Positions 18,225 to 26,781 of a stretch of DNA of 50,053 nt are shown in pieces (positions within the stretch are counted from its first letter, which is position 1; each line of letters starts with the position of its first letter). The translations under genes were made by a program, and so were the position numbers. This stretch comes from CAXBNB01 sp040151475 (GTDB lineage: Bacteria > Bacteroidota > Bacteroidia > Cytophagales > Cyclobacteriaceae): NCBI RefSeq assembly GCF_040151475.1, contig NZ_JBDKWG010000095.1:1-50053 (forward strand). The letters run 5' to 3'. The notes beneath the pieces were generated by a model. That model ran no database searches. It worked only from the letters and a program-made list of their open reading frames with translations, and was not told the DNA's origin.

Positions 18225-18608
18225 GTGAAGATGACAGAGACATTGACTCAATATAAAACAGTTGCTTTAGAAGAGGTAAAAGTTTGGTTTAAAGCAGCCA
18301 AAACCACAGATTTTCCTACTAACGGAGGAGCAAGTATATACTATAATGGATTACAAATAGCAATATTTCATTTTACAAGAAGTAACAGGTGGTATGCTAC
18401 ACAGAATCTATGCCCACACAAACAACAAATGATTTTATCTAGGGGAATGATAGGATCTCAGGGAAATGAACCTAAGGTAGCCTGTCCATTTCATAAAAAA
18501 ACCTTCTCTGTCAAGTCAGGAAAAAACCTGAATGGCTCTGAATGCGATTTGGCCACCTATCCTGTTAAAATAGAAGACGGATATGTTTACGTAGGTTTTT
18601 TGCATTAA
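18225..18608 (+). CDS. nirD: Nitrite reductase small subunit, Rieske-like
   Basis: The 127-residue small subunit of the NirBD nitrite reductase, a Rieske-fold protein. It contains NLCPHKQQMILSRGMIG and, further on, KVACPFHKKTFSVKSGK, the NirD pattern. Both Rieske ligand pairs are intact (Cys-x-His in CPH, Cys-x2-His in CPFH), so it could hold a [2Fe-2S] cluster, unlike the E. coli NirD, which lacks the ligands. It starts 13 bases after nirB and is surely co-transcribed. The ATG at 18225 is followed by a second in-frame ATG at 18231. A TACGTA inside its 3' end (18588-18593) is coding sequence for Tyr-Val and probably chance. Confidence 0.93.
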   Translation: MKMTETLTQYKTVALEEVKVWFKAAKTTDFPTNGGASIYYNGLQIAIFHFTRSNRWYATQNLCPHKQQMILSRGMIGSQGNEPKVACPFHKKTFSVKSGKNLNGSECDLATYPVKIEDGYVYVGFLH

Positions 18609-18629
18609 TGGCAAGAATACTTATAGATT

Positions 18630-18635
18630 TACGTA
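18630..18635. promoter_or_regulatory. TACGTA box before the nitrate-sensor kinase gene
   Basis: A single TACGTA in the 70-base gap between nirD and the kinase gene, about 45 bases before the kinase start. It matches the boxes upstream of nirB, narK, the porin and nasA. A possible -7 sequence TATATTCA follows at 18649-18656, but the spacing is not diagnostic. Confidence 0.4.
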
Positions 18636-18678
18636 GAAGAACCTCTTCTATATTCAACACCTATTTAAACAATTAACA

Positions 18679-20472
18679 TTGCTTAAAATTGATTCTTTCA
18701 AAAAACTTGGGTTATTGTACATTATAGCCCTCTCTTGCATTGCTTGTAGCATTATAGGCAGCCAGGTTTATATTCAAAAATTTATTGGCAAACAGACTCA
18801 CGACAGTAGAGAAATCAATATAGCAGGTCGTCAAAGAATGCTCAGTCAAAAGATCAGCAAACTGGCTCTGGAGATAAAATCAAACCCCACTAATTTAGAT
18901 TTTCAATCCTCTCTGGCAGATGCCGTAAACTTATGGGCCATTTCCCACAAAGGATTGCTCTTAGGAAACGACTCTCTGGGATTAGACGCCAACAATTCAT
19001 CAGAAATATTGAAATTATTCAGCAATGTACAGCCACATCACGAAGCAATAGTTTCACATGTAAATTCATTGCTAACCCAACTATCAAAAGAAAAAACCAC
19101 TATAGAGCAAATAACAAAACACGTTGATTCTATACTTGATCATGAGGAGAGTTTTCTGATAGGTATGGATGCTATTGTATTTCAATATGACAATGAAGCC
19201 AAATCGAAAGTGGCCAACCTCAGAAAAATTGAAATCATCTTATTTGGAATCGCTTTGTCCATAATTATCTTAGAATTCTTTTTCTTTTTCCTTCCTACGT
19301 CCAAAAAAGTAGCGTCCACATTTGCTGCCATGACCAAGTCCGAAGAAGATTCCAAACGTATGACACAGGAAATCAATAAGTTATACATTGAACTAGCCAA
19401 GTCTTATCAAGACTTGGAAGCTGTAAATATTGAGCCGCAAGAACCATCCATTTTTATGAAAATGGATGCCGGAAGCAACATAGGATTCGTTTCTAAAAAA
19501 TTCCTGAAGCTCATTGAATACGATGAAAAAGATGTTCCACCTAACTTGATTGAATGGCTGGGAAATGAAGGATATGGTAAAGATTTTTTGCAAGACATTT
19601 TCGATGATGTAGCCCACGGAAAAACCTGGAATGGAGAAATCAAACTGAATTCCGGGTATGGTGATATTCTTTGGATTGAAATGTTTATAGTTCCGGTATC
19701 AGGTGGAAAATATTCCAAAGACGAAATCATAGTAGTTGGCCGAGATCTGACTGAAATTAAAGAAGCAAAATTCAGGTCAAGGGAGATCAATAGAGAGCAA
19801 ATAGAAAAAAGGGTCAAAGAACAGGAATATCGTTCAGTGTTGATTTTGGAAGGACAGGAGGAAGAGCGAAAACGTATTTCGCAAGAAATTCATGATGGTA
19901 TAGGTCAGATGTTGACAGCATTAAAACTCAATCTGGAAGGCCTTACTCCTTCCAGTTCACCACACATGAAAAAACGGCTGGCTGACACCAGAAGTCTGAT
20001 GAAGGGAGTGATCAAAGAAGTACGCAGGGTCTCTTTCAATTTGACCCCCAGTAGTCTGAGTGACTTTGGTATTGTTCCTGCCATGAAAAAAATAAGTAGT
20101 GAAGTAAGTGCCCTTACATCCACAGAAGTAATATTCGAAAACAAAACCAAATTCATCAATCGTCTTGAAAATAATATTGAAACCAACTTGTATCGTATAG
20201 TACAGGAGGCAGTAAATAATGGTATAAAATATGCCAAAGCGAAAAAAATTGTGATTAGTTTTGAGCATAACATGACCAGTTTAGTAGTTACAGTCAAAGA
20301 TAATGGCGTAGGGTTTGACTATGAAAAACTCAATAAATCAGGTCATTTTGGAGCATCCGGACATGGTATATTCAATATGAAAGAACGAACAGCTTTTATA
20401 AATGGTAATTTTAATATTGAAACCGCCGTTGACAAAGGAACAAAAATAACTATTACACTACCTTTAAATTAG
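18679..20472 (+). CDS. NarX-like nitrate-sensing histidine kinase (PilJ-PAS-HisKA_3)
   Basis: A 597-residue inner-membrane sensor kinase. TM1 is at about residues 10-31. A periplasmic PilJ-type domain (PF13675-like) contains INIAGRQRMLSQKISKLAL at residues 46-64, the counterpart of the nitrate-binding P-box helix of NarX/NarQ. TM2 is at about 186-208, a PAS-like domain at about 265-360, then a HisKA_3 domain with phospho-acceptor His405 (RISQEIHDGIGQML) and an HATPase_c domain (EAVNNGIKYAK, DNGVGFD, GHGIFNMKERT). The response regulator gene starts 4 bases later. The context makes nitrate or nitrite the likely ligand. The start is a TTG at 18679: an in-frame stop lies 45 bases upstream and no ATG fits. 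Confidence 0.88.
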   Translation: MLKIDSFKKLGLLYIIALSCIACSIIGSQVYIQKFIGKQTHDSREINIAGRQRMLSQKISKLALEIKSNPTNLDFQSSLADAVNLWAISHKGLLLGNDSLGLDANNSSEILKLFSNVQPHHEAIVSHVNSLLTQLSKEKTTIEQITKHVDSILDHEESFLIGMDAIVFQYDNEAKSKVANLRKIEIILFGIALSIIILEFFFFFLPTSKKVASTFAAMTKSEEDSKRMTQEINKLYIELAKSYQDLEAVNIEPQEPSIFMKMDAGSNIGFVSKKFLKLIEYDEKDVPPNLIEWLGNEGYGKDFLQDIFDDVAHGKTWNGEIKLNSGYGDILWIEMFIVPVSGGKYSKDEIIVVGRDLTEIKEAKFRSREINREQIEKRVKEQEYRSVLILEGQEEERKRISQEIHDGIGQMLTALKLNLEGLTPSSSPHMKKRLADTRSLMKGVIKEVRRVSFNLTPSSLSDFGIVPAMKKISSEVSALTSTEVIFENKTKFINRLENNIETNLYRIVQEAVNNGIKYAKAKKIVISFEHNMTSLVVTVKDNGVGFDYEKLNKSGHFGASGHGIFNMKERTAFINGNFNIETAVDKGTKITITLPLN

Positions 20473-20476
20473 ATAC

Positions 20477-21151
20477 ATGAGTCCTGTTAAAGTTGTATTG
20501 GCAGACGATCACGAGATTGTAAGGAATGGTATAAAAACCCTGCTTGAAAGTGAAGGAGAAATAGAAGTATTGGGTGAGGCATCCAATGGAATTGAAGCCA
20601 TAGAAAAAGTGTTGGAATTGAAACCTGAAATCCTGATTCTTGATATTCGTATGCCTCTGATGAACGGAATCGAAGCTACTGCAAAACTCAGGGAGGTTTC
20701 TCCTGACACCAAAGTACTTATCTTGTCCATGCATGATGATGAAGAATACATTATTAAATCAGCCGAAAGTGGTGCTTCAGGTTATTTGCTCAAAGACACA
20801 AACAAACAAGAATTTATAAAAGCCATATCAACCATCAAAAGTGGTGACAAGTACTTCAGTGGTGATATTTCCAACATCCTCGTTAACAACTATTTAAATA
20901 TAAAGAAAGGCAATATATCAAATAAAAACTCCAACTCCTCAGATGTTACTGATTATGGAATTACTAAGAGAGAAAAACAAATCCTTAATCTCATCTATAA
21001 TGGCGTAACCAACAAAGACATTGCAGAGCAGTTAGGAAAAAGTGTACGCACTATTGAAACCCACAGGTTCAATATCATGAAAAAACTCGGTGTAGGCAAT
21101 ATCACCGAGCTTCTAAGAAAAGTAGATATGAAACCCGATATTCTGGGTTAA
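20477..21151 (+). CDS. NarL/FixJ-type response regulator
   Basis: A 224-residue response regulator paired with the preceding kinase. The receiver domain has the acidic pocket (VVLADDHEIV), phospho-acceptor Asp56 (LILDIRMPLMNG), the Ser/Thr switch (VLILSMHDDEEY) and the conserved Lys (GYLLKDTNK). The C-terminal LuxR-type helix-turn-helix (ITKREKQILNLIYNGVTN, KDIAEQLGKSVRTIETHR) binds DNA. By analogy with NarL, it would control nitrate genes when nitrate is present. It is the leading candidate to bind the TACGTA boxes, since NarL-family sites contain TAC/GTA half-sites, but no sequence evidence proves it. A receiver-HTH linker rich in Asn and Ser (about residues 135-160) separates the domains. 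Confidence 0.93.
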   Translation: MSPVKVVLADDHEIVRNGIKTLLESEGEIEVLGEASNGIEAIEKVLELKPEILILDIRMPLMNGIEATAKLREVSPDTKVLILSMHDDEEYIIKSAESGASGYLLKDTNKQEFIKAISTIKSGDKYFSGDISNILVNNYLNIKKGNISNKNSNSSDVTDYGITKREKQILNLIYNGVTNKDIAEQLGKSVRTIETHRFNIMKKLGVGNITELLRKVDMKPDILG

Positions 21152-21282
21152 TAATTACTTCATCGCTTAGATTCTCTACTTCCAGAAAAAAGCAGGTACT
21201 CGATGTTTTTACCTGGCCATTTTTGTTCAATCCACAATATAATTTAATATCCTAAATAAAATTAGCGATACGCATCCCGTTT

Positions 21283-21333
21283 TTAAGTATTTATTAAGTA
21301 TATTTACGTAGTTTTATACGTAGTTATCAAGTA
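21283..21333. promoter_or_regulatory. Phased (A/C)GTA operator array upstream of the NarK-type gene
   Basis: TTAAGTAT at 21283-21290 and 21294-21301 is followed by TACGTA at 21305-21310 and 21317-21322 and by AAGTA at 21329-21333. The (A/C)GTA cores start at 21286, 21297, 21307, 21319 and 21330, so successive steps are 11, 10, 12 and 11 bases. That is one element per helical turn on one DNA face. The array ends 11 bases before the start codon. I cannot place a clear TAnnTTTG box here. Confidence 0.6.
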
Positions 21334-21344
21334 AGTAGAGAATT

Positions 21345-22907
21345 ATGGAAAATTTCAATGCAGGAAAAGCCAACAAAACCTTATTCATTAATACTTTAGC
21401 TTTCACAATTTGTTTTGCTGTATGGCTATTAAATGGCGTGCTTGTCACCTTCCTGGTTGACAATCAGGTATTCGACTGGAGTGCAGTAGAAATTGGCTGG
21501 CTTATAGGAATTCCCGTATTGACGGGAGCAATCTTCAGACTTCCTGCCGGAATTCTGACTGACAAATTCGGTGGAAAACCAGTTTACACTACTCTATTGG
21601 CAGTTTGTGCTATTCCTATGTTCTTGTTGTCTTATGTGGATAGTTTCTGGGGATATGCTTTGTGCAGTCTGGGTTTTGGGCTATCTGGAACAAGCTTTGC
21701 CATCGGTATTGCCTTTTCATCAATATGGTTTCCAAAGCACAAACAAGGTACTGCATTGGGGATTTTTGGGGCAGGCAATGCCGGAGCTGCCATTACTACT
21801 ATGGTTGGCCCTAAGCTTTTGGTCTTTTTGACTGATGGAAAAACCAATCTGGAAGGCTGGAGGTTGATGCCTCAGATATATGCAGCGGTATTGGTTATCA
21901 TGGCTATTGCTTTCTTTTTACTTACAGAAAACAAAAAGCCAGCTTCCAGTAGCAAAACTATTGGTGGGCTGTTGGAACCGTTGAAAAGTGTCAGGGTTTG
22001 GCGCTTTGGGCTTTATTATTTTCTCGTATTCGGTTGCTTCGTGGCGTTCGCAGGATGGTTGGTACCATACTACACCAATGTCTATGGTGTAACACTGGCT
22101 ACTGCCGGCATTTTGGCTTCCTGTTTCAGCTTACCATCGGGAATTATAAGAGCTTTTGGTGGGTGGTTGTCCGACAAATATGGAGCTCGGCGTGTGATGT
22201 ATTGGGTACTAGGATCATCTGTATTTCTATCTGCACTGTTGATCATACCAAAAATGGACATCTACACCAGTGGAAAAGGAGTTATAGCAAAAGAATCTGG
22301 AACAATCACTGAAGTTACGCCTCAATTCATAGTGATAAATAAAACCAAATACGCCTTGGAAACGAAAGGAGATGATCTCAGAACTTCAGAAGGTTCATTT
22401 CATATTTTCCCGATTAAGGAATCCTGGCAAACTGCAATTGTAGCAGTTGGTGATGTAGTAAACAAAAAACAACTCATAGCCGAAGGTAAAACACACATCT
22501 ATTTCCAGGCCAATATGTGGATATTTGCCATTATAGCCATCATCATTGGTTCGATTTGGGGCATTGGAAAAGCCGCTGTTTACAAGCATATCCCCGATTA
22601 TTTCCCTCAGGAAGTCGGTGTTGTAGGAGGAATGGTTGGCGTGCTCGGCGGTTTGGGTGGGTTTATCTGCCCCATCCTCTTTGGATACTTACTGCGAAGT
22701 ACCGGAGTATGGTCCAGTTGTTGGATTTTAATGTTTTTCCTGTCCGCTCTTTGTCTTTTCTGGATGCATCAGGTGGTAAGAAAAATGATCAAAGTAGAAG
22801 CACCTAATCTATCCAGAGGATTTGAAGAAAAAGGTAACATTCATTCAAACCCCGACAATTTCAAAAACAGGCCACATGGCAAGCTTTGCTTGGAAACTAT
22901 TACCTAA
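21345..22907 (+). CDS. narK: NarK-type nitrate/nitrite permease (MFS, NNP family)
   Basis: A 520-residue inner-membrane carrier of the nitrate/nitrite porter family of the major facilitator superfamily. The NNP signatures are present: GIPVLTGAIFRLPAGILTD with the membrane-embedded Arg, and SSIWFPKHKQGTALGIFGAG followed by NAGAAITT. The second-half counterparts are SLPSGIIRAFGGWLSDKYG and GMVGVLGGLGGFICP. The usual core is about 430 residues. The excess is a hydrophilic insert at about residues 305-385 (from GKGVIAKESGTITEV to EGKTHIYFQ), between the seventh/eighth and next membrane segments. Substrate direction cannot be read; import of nitrate or exchange with nitrite both fit the context. 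It stands between the NarXL-like pair and the Crp/Fnr gene. Confidence 0.93.
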   Translation: MENFNAGKANKTLFINTLAFTICFAVWLLNGVLVTFLVDNQVFDWSAVEIGWLIGIPVLTGAIFRLPAGILTDKFGGKPVYTTLLAVCAIPMFLLSYVDSFWGYALCSLGFGLSGTSFAIGIAFSSIWFPKHKQGTALGIFGAGNAGAAITTMVGPKLLVFLTDGKTNLEGWRLMPQIYAAVLVIMAIAFFLLTENKKPASSSKTIGGLLEPLKSVRVWRFGLYYFLVFGCFVAFAGWLVPYYTNVYGVTLATAGILASCFSLPSGIIRAFGGWLSDKYGARRVMYWVLGSSVFLSALLIIPKMDIYTSGKGVIAKESGTITEVTPQFIVINKTKYALETKGDDLRTSEGSFHIFPIKESWQTAIVAVGDVVNKKQLIAEGKTHIYFQANMWIFAIIAIIIGSIWGIGKAAVYKHIPDYFPQEVGVVGGMVGVLGGLGGFICPILFGYLLRSTGVWSSCWILMFFLSALCLFWMHQVVRKMIKVEAPNLSRGFEEKGNIHSNPDNFKNRPHGKLCLETIT

Positions 22908-22987
22908 AAATTCCCTTTAGGAGTCTTATTCATACTGTATCAGAAATCATCAATCATTTACTTTAATAATCTAAAATTCATCTATTT

Positions 22988-23692
22988 ATGAAAGCAGATT
23001 GTACGAATTGTATGAACAGTAATTGCATCATTAAAAGAAATTACCACTGCGAAGGTGGCAAAGAATTTATAGCAAAAAAACATACCCTCCATTGCAAGAA
23101 AAATCAAAACTTTATCATTGAAGGATCGCCAGTACATGGATTGTATTTTATTTATAAAGGCAAAGCCAAAATTGCCAAAACCGGCATACACGGACGAGAA
23201 CAAATAGTACGGTTTGCTAAAGACGGTGAAACCATTGGCCACAGGGGATTTGGTTCAGGGCAGTTTTATCAAATAAGTGCAGTAGCCATGGAAGACACCA
23301 TTCTATGCAATTTTGGCAATGAAGTGCTTAACGAGATGCTGCTCAAAATACCAACGCTTACTTATGATTTTATGCTTTTTTATGCTGAGGAACTCAACCG
23401 CAGTGAAACCAAAGTAAAGAAATTTGCACAAATGACAGTCAGGGAAAAAGTAATAGATGCACTACTGTACATGTATAGGAAATTTGGACTGCTCAATGGA
23501 TTCTTAAATGTGCAACTTTCCCGAAAAGAAATTGCGGACTTTGCCGGAACCACTGATGAACAAGTAATCAGAGTGCTTTCTTCACTAAAAAAAGAAGCCT
23601 TAATTCACACCAAAGGAAAAAAAATTGGCCTGGCCAACCCTGAAGCCCTCAGAAAAGAAATTGCCGTTCACAACTATTTTTTGGATAGTTAA
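22988..23692 (+). CDS. Crp/Fnr family regulator with N-terminal cysteine cluster
   Basis: A 234-residue transcription factor with an N-terminal cyclic-nucleotide-type sensor domain (FIIEGSPVHGLYFIYKGKAK then IAKTG, and FAKDGETIGHRG) and a C-terminal Crp-type winged helix (LSRKEIADFAGTTDEQVIRV then LSSLKKEALI). The first 36 residues hold five cysteines: Cys5, Cys8, Cys13, Cys21 and Cys36. Cys5-x2-Cys8-x4-Cys13-x7-Cys21 resembles an Fe-S ligand set as in FNR, so redox, oxygen or nitric oxide sensing is likely (inference). Position between the nitrate permease and porin genes suggests control of nitrate genes. It has no TACGTA box of its own in the 80-base upstream gap. Confidence 0.9.
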   Translation: MKADCTNCMNSNCIIKRNYHCEGGKEFIAKKHTLHCKKNQNFIIEGSPVHGLYFIYKGKAKIAKTGIHGREQIVRFAKDGETIGHRGFGSGQFYQISAVAMEDTILCNFGNEVLNEMLLKIPTLTYDFMLFYAEELNRSETKVKKFAQMTVREKVIDALLYMYRKFGLLNGFLNVQLSRKEIADFAGTTDEQVIRVLSSLKKEALIHTKGKKIGLANPEALRKEIAVHNYFLDS

Positions 23693-23995
23693 CTTAGTTT
23701 TTAATTGTTTTCACAAACTCTTCTACTAAAAAGGCTTATCACTTTTTTTGTTAATAAAGTAACCCAGATCTAGTGTTTACAACTACGTACTTTTTTTAAA
23801 AAAACACTAATAATCAACGATTTATCAATAAAACCTGTCATTACACATATTTTATTATGTAGCAAAAGACTATTTATCTCTGCATTGTTCCATAGATCAC
23901 ATTAAAACACGTAGTTATGTTTGCTGTATAATTAAGTATTAATACTTAATTAAAGTATTTAATACGTAGAATATTACTAAATAAAATAAGCAGAC
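23693..23995. promoter_or_regulatory. Regulatory region of the porin-nrt operon with TACGTA boxes and a 24-bp palindrome
   Basis: This 303-base gap has TACGTA at 23784-23789 and 23963-23968 and CACGTA at 23908-23913. Between them lies a perfect 24-bp palindrome at 23929-23952 (left half TAATTAAGTATT), followed by AAAGTATTTAATACGTA. The AGTA/CGTA cores at 23954 and 23965 are 11 bases apart. The last box ends 27 bases before the porin start. I see no clear terminator for the Crp/Fnr gene. Confidence 0.55.
23929..23952. repeat. Perfect 24-bp palindrome, probable operator
   Basis: Left half TAATTAAGTATT, right half AATACTTAATTA, exactly complementary with no spacer. It holds the AGTA core in both orientations, the same core seen in tandem upstream of the NarK-type gene. 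A dimeric regulator of Crp/Fnr or NarL type could bind here. It is too AT-rich and has no T tract, so it is not a terminator. Confidence 0.55.
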
Positions 23996-25300
23996 ATGAA
24001 AAAAACCATTTACCTCACTTCAATAATTTTCACTTGTATAGTAACACAAATACAGGCACAATTTACTATCTCAGGTGAAATCAGACCCAGAACAGAATTC
24101 AGAAACGGATTTAAGAAATTAACCACTGAAGGCACTGATGCAGCCTTTTTTACAGAGCAAAGATCAAGGTTGTACTTTGATTATACCGCCGACAAATACA
24201 AAATAAAGATTGCCCTGCAAGATGTTAGGATCTGGGGAGAAAATGGTCAGATACATAAAACTGACAATGGCATGAGCACCATAAGTGAAGCCTGGAGTCA
24301 GGTATTTGTATCGGATAAGTCTTCATTAAAATTTGGTCGGCAAATTATTTCCTATGACAATCAACGCTTTTTAGGTGGATTAGAATGGGCACTTCAAGGC
24401 AGAAGGCATGATGCGTTGCTGTATATATACAACAATAGTGAAGCAAAAAGCCAATTACATGTTGGAGTAGCATTCAATCAAAATGTAAACGAACCAGTAG
24501 CTTTAACAGGCACTACCTATCCCCTTCAGAACTCTGGTAAAGATGTATATCATGCAACCAATAATTACAAAACAATGCAGTATGCATGGTACCATAAAGA
24601 TTTTGAAGGAGGCAAATACTCCCTACTTGCATTCAACGAAGGCAGGCAAAATGAAGCTGAAGAAATTGCCTTCAGGCAAACATTCGGCTTCAATGGAGAA
24701 AAGAAGTTTGGGTCTGTGGCTTTAGGAGCAGAATTATTCTACCAAACCGGTAAAGTGGCTCCCGGTGCAGGAGTAAAAAAAGATGTTTCAGCTTATTTAA
24801 TGGCTCTCAATGCAACTTTCAAAACTTCGGTTACTCCTGTCACCATCGGTGTTGATTATTTATCCGGCAATGACATGGGCAATACCAATAAACAAAATGG
24901 GTTTGCTCCCGCTTTTGGCACCAACCATGCCTTCTACGGATTTATGGATTACTTCTACGTAGGCAATGGATTTGGCAATGTAGGACTCACAGATGTTTAT
25001 GTGAAAACCAAATTCAAAACAGGTGAAAAATCCAACCTGATGATTCACCTTCATGATTTTATGTCATCAAGTAAAATTTTAGAGGGAGATGGCATCACAG
25101 AAGCAAGCAGTCAATTAGGAACTGAAATTGACCTGATTTACACCAAAATTATCTCTCCGGAAGTGACTTTCAACCTTGGTTACTCACAACTTTTTGCCAG
25201 CAGTTCGATGGAACTACTGAAAGGTGGAGACAAAGGCCACCTCCAAAACTGGGCATTTGCCATGATCGCTGTAAAACCTACTTTTTTCAGCACTAAATAA
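23996..25300 (+). CDS. Outer-membrane porin of alginate-export type, likely for nitrate
   Basis: A 434-residue outer-membrane beta-barrel with a cleavable signal peptide (MKKTIYLTSIIFTCIVTQIQ, cut before AQFTISG). The barrel pattern fits the alginate-export (AlgE-like) domain: GEIRPRTEFRNGF, FFTEQRSRLYFDYTADKYKI, LQDVRIWGE, SEAWSQVFVSDKSSLKFGRQ, SYDNQRFLGGLEWALQGRRH and DALLY. Proteins of this kind are found at the head of nitrate-transport operons in Bacteroidota, and the ABC importer genes follow directly. Nitrate uptake across the outer membrane is inferred from position. It is preceded by the TACGTA/palindrome region and followed by the binding-protein gene after 36 bases. Confidence 0.88.
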   Translation: MKKTIYLTSIIFTCIVTQIQAQFTISGEIRPRTEFRNGFKKLTTEGTDAAFFTEQRSRLYFDYTADKYKIKIALQDVRIWGENGQIHKTDNGMSTISEAWSQVFVSDKSSLKFGRQIISYDNQRFLGGLEWALQGRRHDALLYIYNNSEAKSQLHVGVAFNQNVNEPVALTGTTYPLQNSGKDVYHATNNYKTMQYAWYHKDFEGGKYSLLAFNEGRQNEAEEIAFRQTFGFNGEKKFGSVALGAELFYQTGKVAPGAGVKKDVSAYLMALNATFKTSVTPVTIGVDYLSGNDMGNTNKQNGFAPAFGTNHAFYGFMDYFYVGNGFGNVGLTDVYVKTKFKTGEKSNLMIHLHDFMSSSKILEGDGITEASSQLGTEIDLIYTKIISPEVTFNLGYSQLFASSSMELLKGGDKGHLQNWAFAMIAVKPTFFSTK

Positions 25301-25336
25301 GACTGTAAGTTCATATTCATTTTAAATAGATATACC

Positions 25337-26728
25337 ATGTTTTTTAAAAATAGAAAAATAGGTTTTGTAATTGCTGTTGTGACTCTTTTGAGTTTCTCCC
25401 GATGCAGTGACACTAAAGAAAAAGAAACCTCAAATAAAGTTATTGCAGAAGAAGCAAGTAAAACCATAGTACTCGATATCGAAAAGCCACAGCTGACTTT
25501 TGGCTTCATAAAATTGACAGACATGGCTCCTTTGGCCATAGCCAAAGAATTGGGATTCTTTGAAGATGAAGGCCTATTTGTTACCATTGAAGCACAATCG
25601 AATTGGAAAAATGTACTGGACAGAGTGATTGACGGACAAATAGATGGTTCACATATGCTGGCTGGTCAACCTATTGCAGCAGGAGCTGGATTTGGCCGAC
25701 AGGCTGAATTAGTTACACCATTTTCTATGGACTTAAATGGTAACGGAATTACAGTATCGAATGCTGTATGGGATAAAATGAGCCCCAATGTTCCAAAAGA
25801 CTCAGACGGAAAACCAATCCACCCGATAAAAGCAGACGCCTTAGCTCCAGTTATTGATGAATACAAAAAAGAAGGTAATGCCTTTAAAATGGGAATGGTA
25901 TTTCCTGTTTCTACCCATAACTATGAAATAAGGTATTGGCTGGCAGCAGCAGGAATCAATCCCGGGTTTTATACCAAAGAAAACATTCAGGGTCAGGTAG
26001 ATGCCGACGTATTATTGTCAGTTACTCCTCCACCTCAAATGCCAGCCACATTAGAAGCAGGAACTATTTACGGGTATTGTGTGGGTGAGCCCTGGAATCA
26101 ACAAGCGGTATTTAAGGGTATTGGAGTACCTGTTACTACGAACTATGACATCTGGAAAAACAACCCCGAAAAAGTATTTGTAATGACCAAAAAATTTGTT
26201 GAGCAATATCCCAATACAGCTATAGCAGTAACCAAAGCTTTAATTCGTGCAGGAAAATGGCTTGACACACCCGGAAACAGACCTAAAGCAGTAGGTATTT
26301 TATCCATGCCAGCTTATGTGGGGGCAGATTCGGTGGTTATCGCCAATTCTATGACAGGCACCTTTGAGTTTGAAAAAGGGGATAAAAGAAGCATGCCTGA
26401 TTTCAATGTATTCTTCCGTTACCATGCTACCTATCCTTTTTATTCGGATGGCATCTGGTTTCTTACTCAAATGAGAAGATGGGGCCAAATTCCTGAAATG
26501 AAACCAGCTGACTGGTATCACCAAACGATCAAAGAAATTTACAGACCAGATATCTGGAGTAGCGCAGCAAAATTATTAGTGGAAGAGGGACACTTGGGAA
26601 TAGACGAAATACCAACTACCGATGGCTACAAACCCGCAAGCACCGATTTTATAGATGGAAAAATGTTCGACGGTAAAGATCCAATGACTTACATCAACAG
26701 TTTTGAAATAGGCAACAAAGACAAATAA
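25337..26728 (+). CDS. nrtA: NrtA/CmpA-type nitrate-binding lipoprotein
   Basis: The solute-binding protein of an NrtABCD-type importer. A short N-terminal hydrophobic segment (FVIAVVTLLSF) ends at SRCSDTKEKE, where the Cys (about residue 22) is a plausible lipoprotein site, though the lipobox is not canonical. The body matches NrtA: LTFGFIKLTDMAPLAIAKEL, GFFEDEGLFVTIEAQSNWKN, VIDGQIDGSHMLAGQPIAAG, RYWLAAAGINPG, PPPQMPATLEAGTIYGYCVG and EPWN, and FPFYSDGIWFLTQMRRWGQ-like residues near 370. Specificity for nitrate over bicarbonate is inferred from neighbours (nirBD, narK, nasA). A hairpin lies between it and the permease gene, which would keep binding-protein mRNA in excess. Confidence 0.92.
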   Translation: MFFKNRKIGFVIAVVTLLSFSRCSDTKEKETSNKVIAEEASKTIVLDIEKPQLTFGFIKLTDMAPLAIAKELGFFEDEGLFVTIEAQSNWKNVLDRVIDGQIDGSHMLAGQPIAAGAGFGRQAELVTPFSMDLNGNGITVSNAVWDKMSPNVPKDSDGKPIHPIKADALAPVIDEYKKEGNAFKMGMVFPVSTHNYEIRYWLAAAGINPGFYTKENIQGQVDADVLLSVTPPPQMPATLEAGTIYGYCVGEPWNQQAVFKGIGVPVTTNYDIWKNNPEKVFVMTKKFVEQYPNTAIAVTKALIRAGKWLDTPGNRPKAVGILSMPAYVGADSVVIANSMTGTFEFEKGDKRSMPDFNVFFRYHATYPFYSDGIWFLTQMRRWGQIPEMKPADWYHQTIKEIYRPDIWSSAAKLLVEEGHLGIDEIPTTDGYKPASTDFIDGKMFDGKDPMTYINSFEIGNKDK

Positions 26729-26781
26729 ATACACTTTGATAATGCAAAAAATTCTGACCAGATATTGTAAAATTAGTTTTG

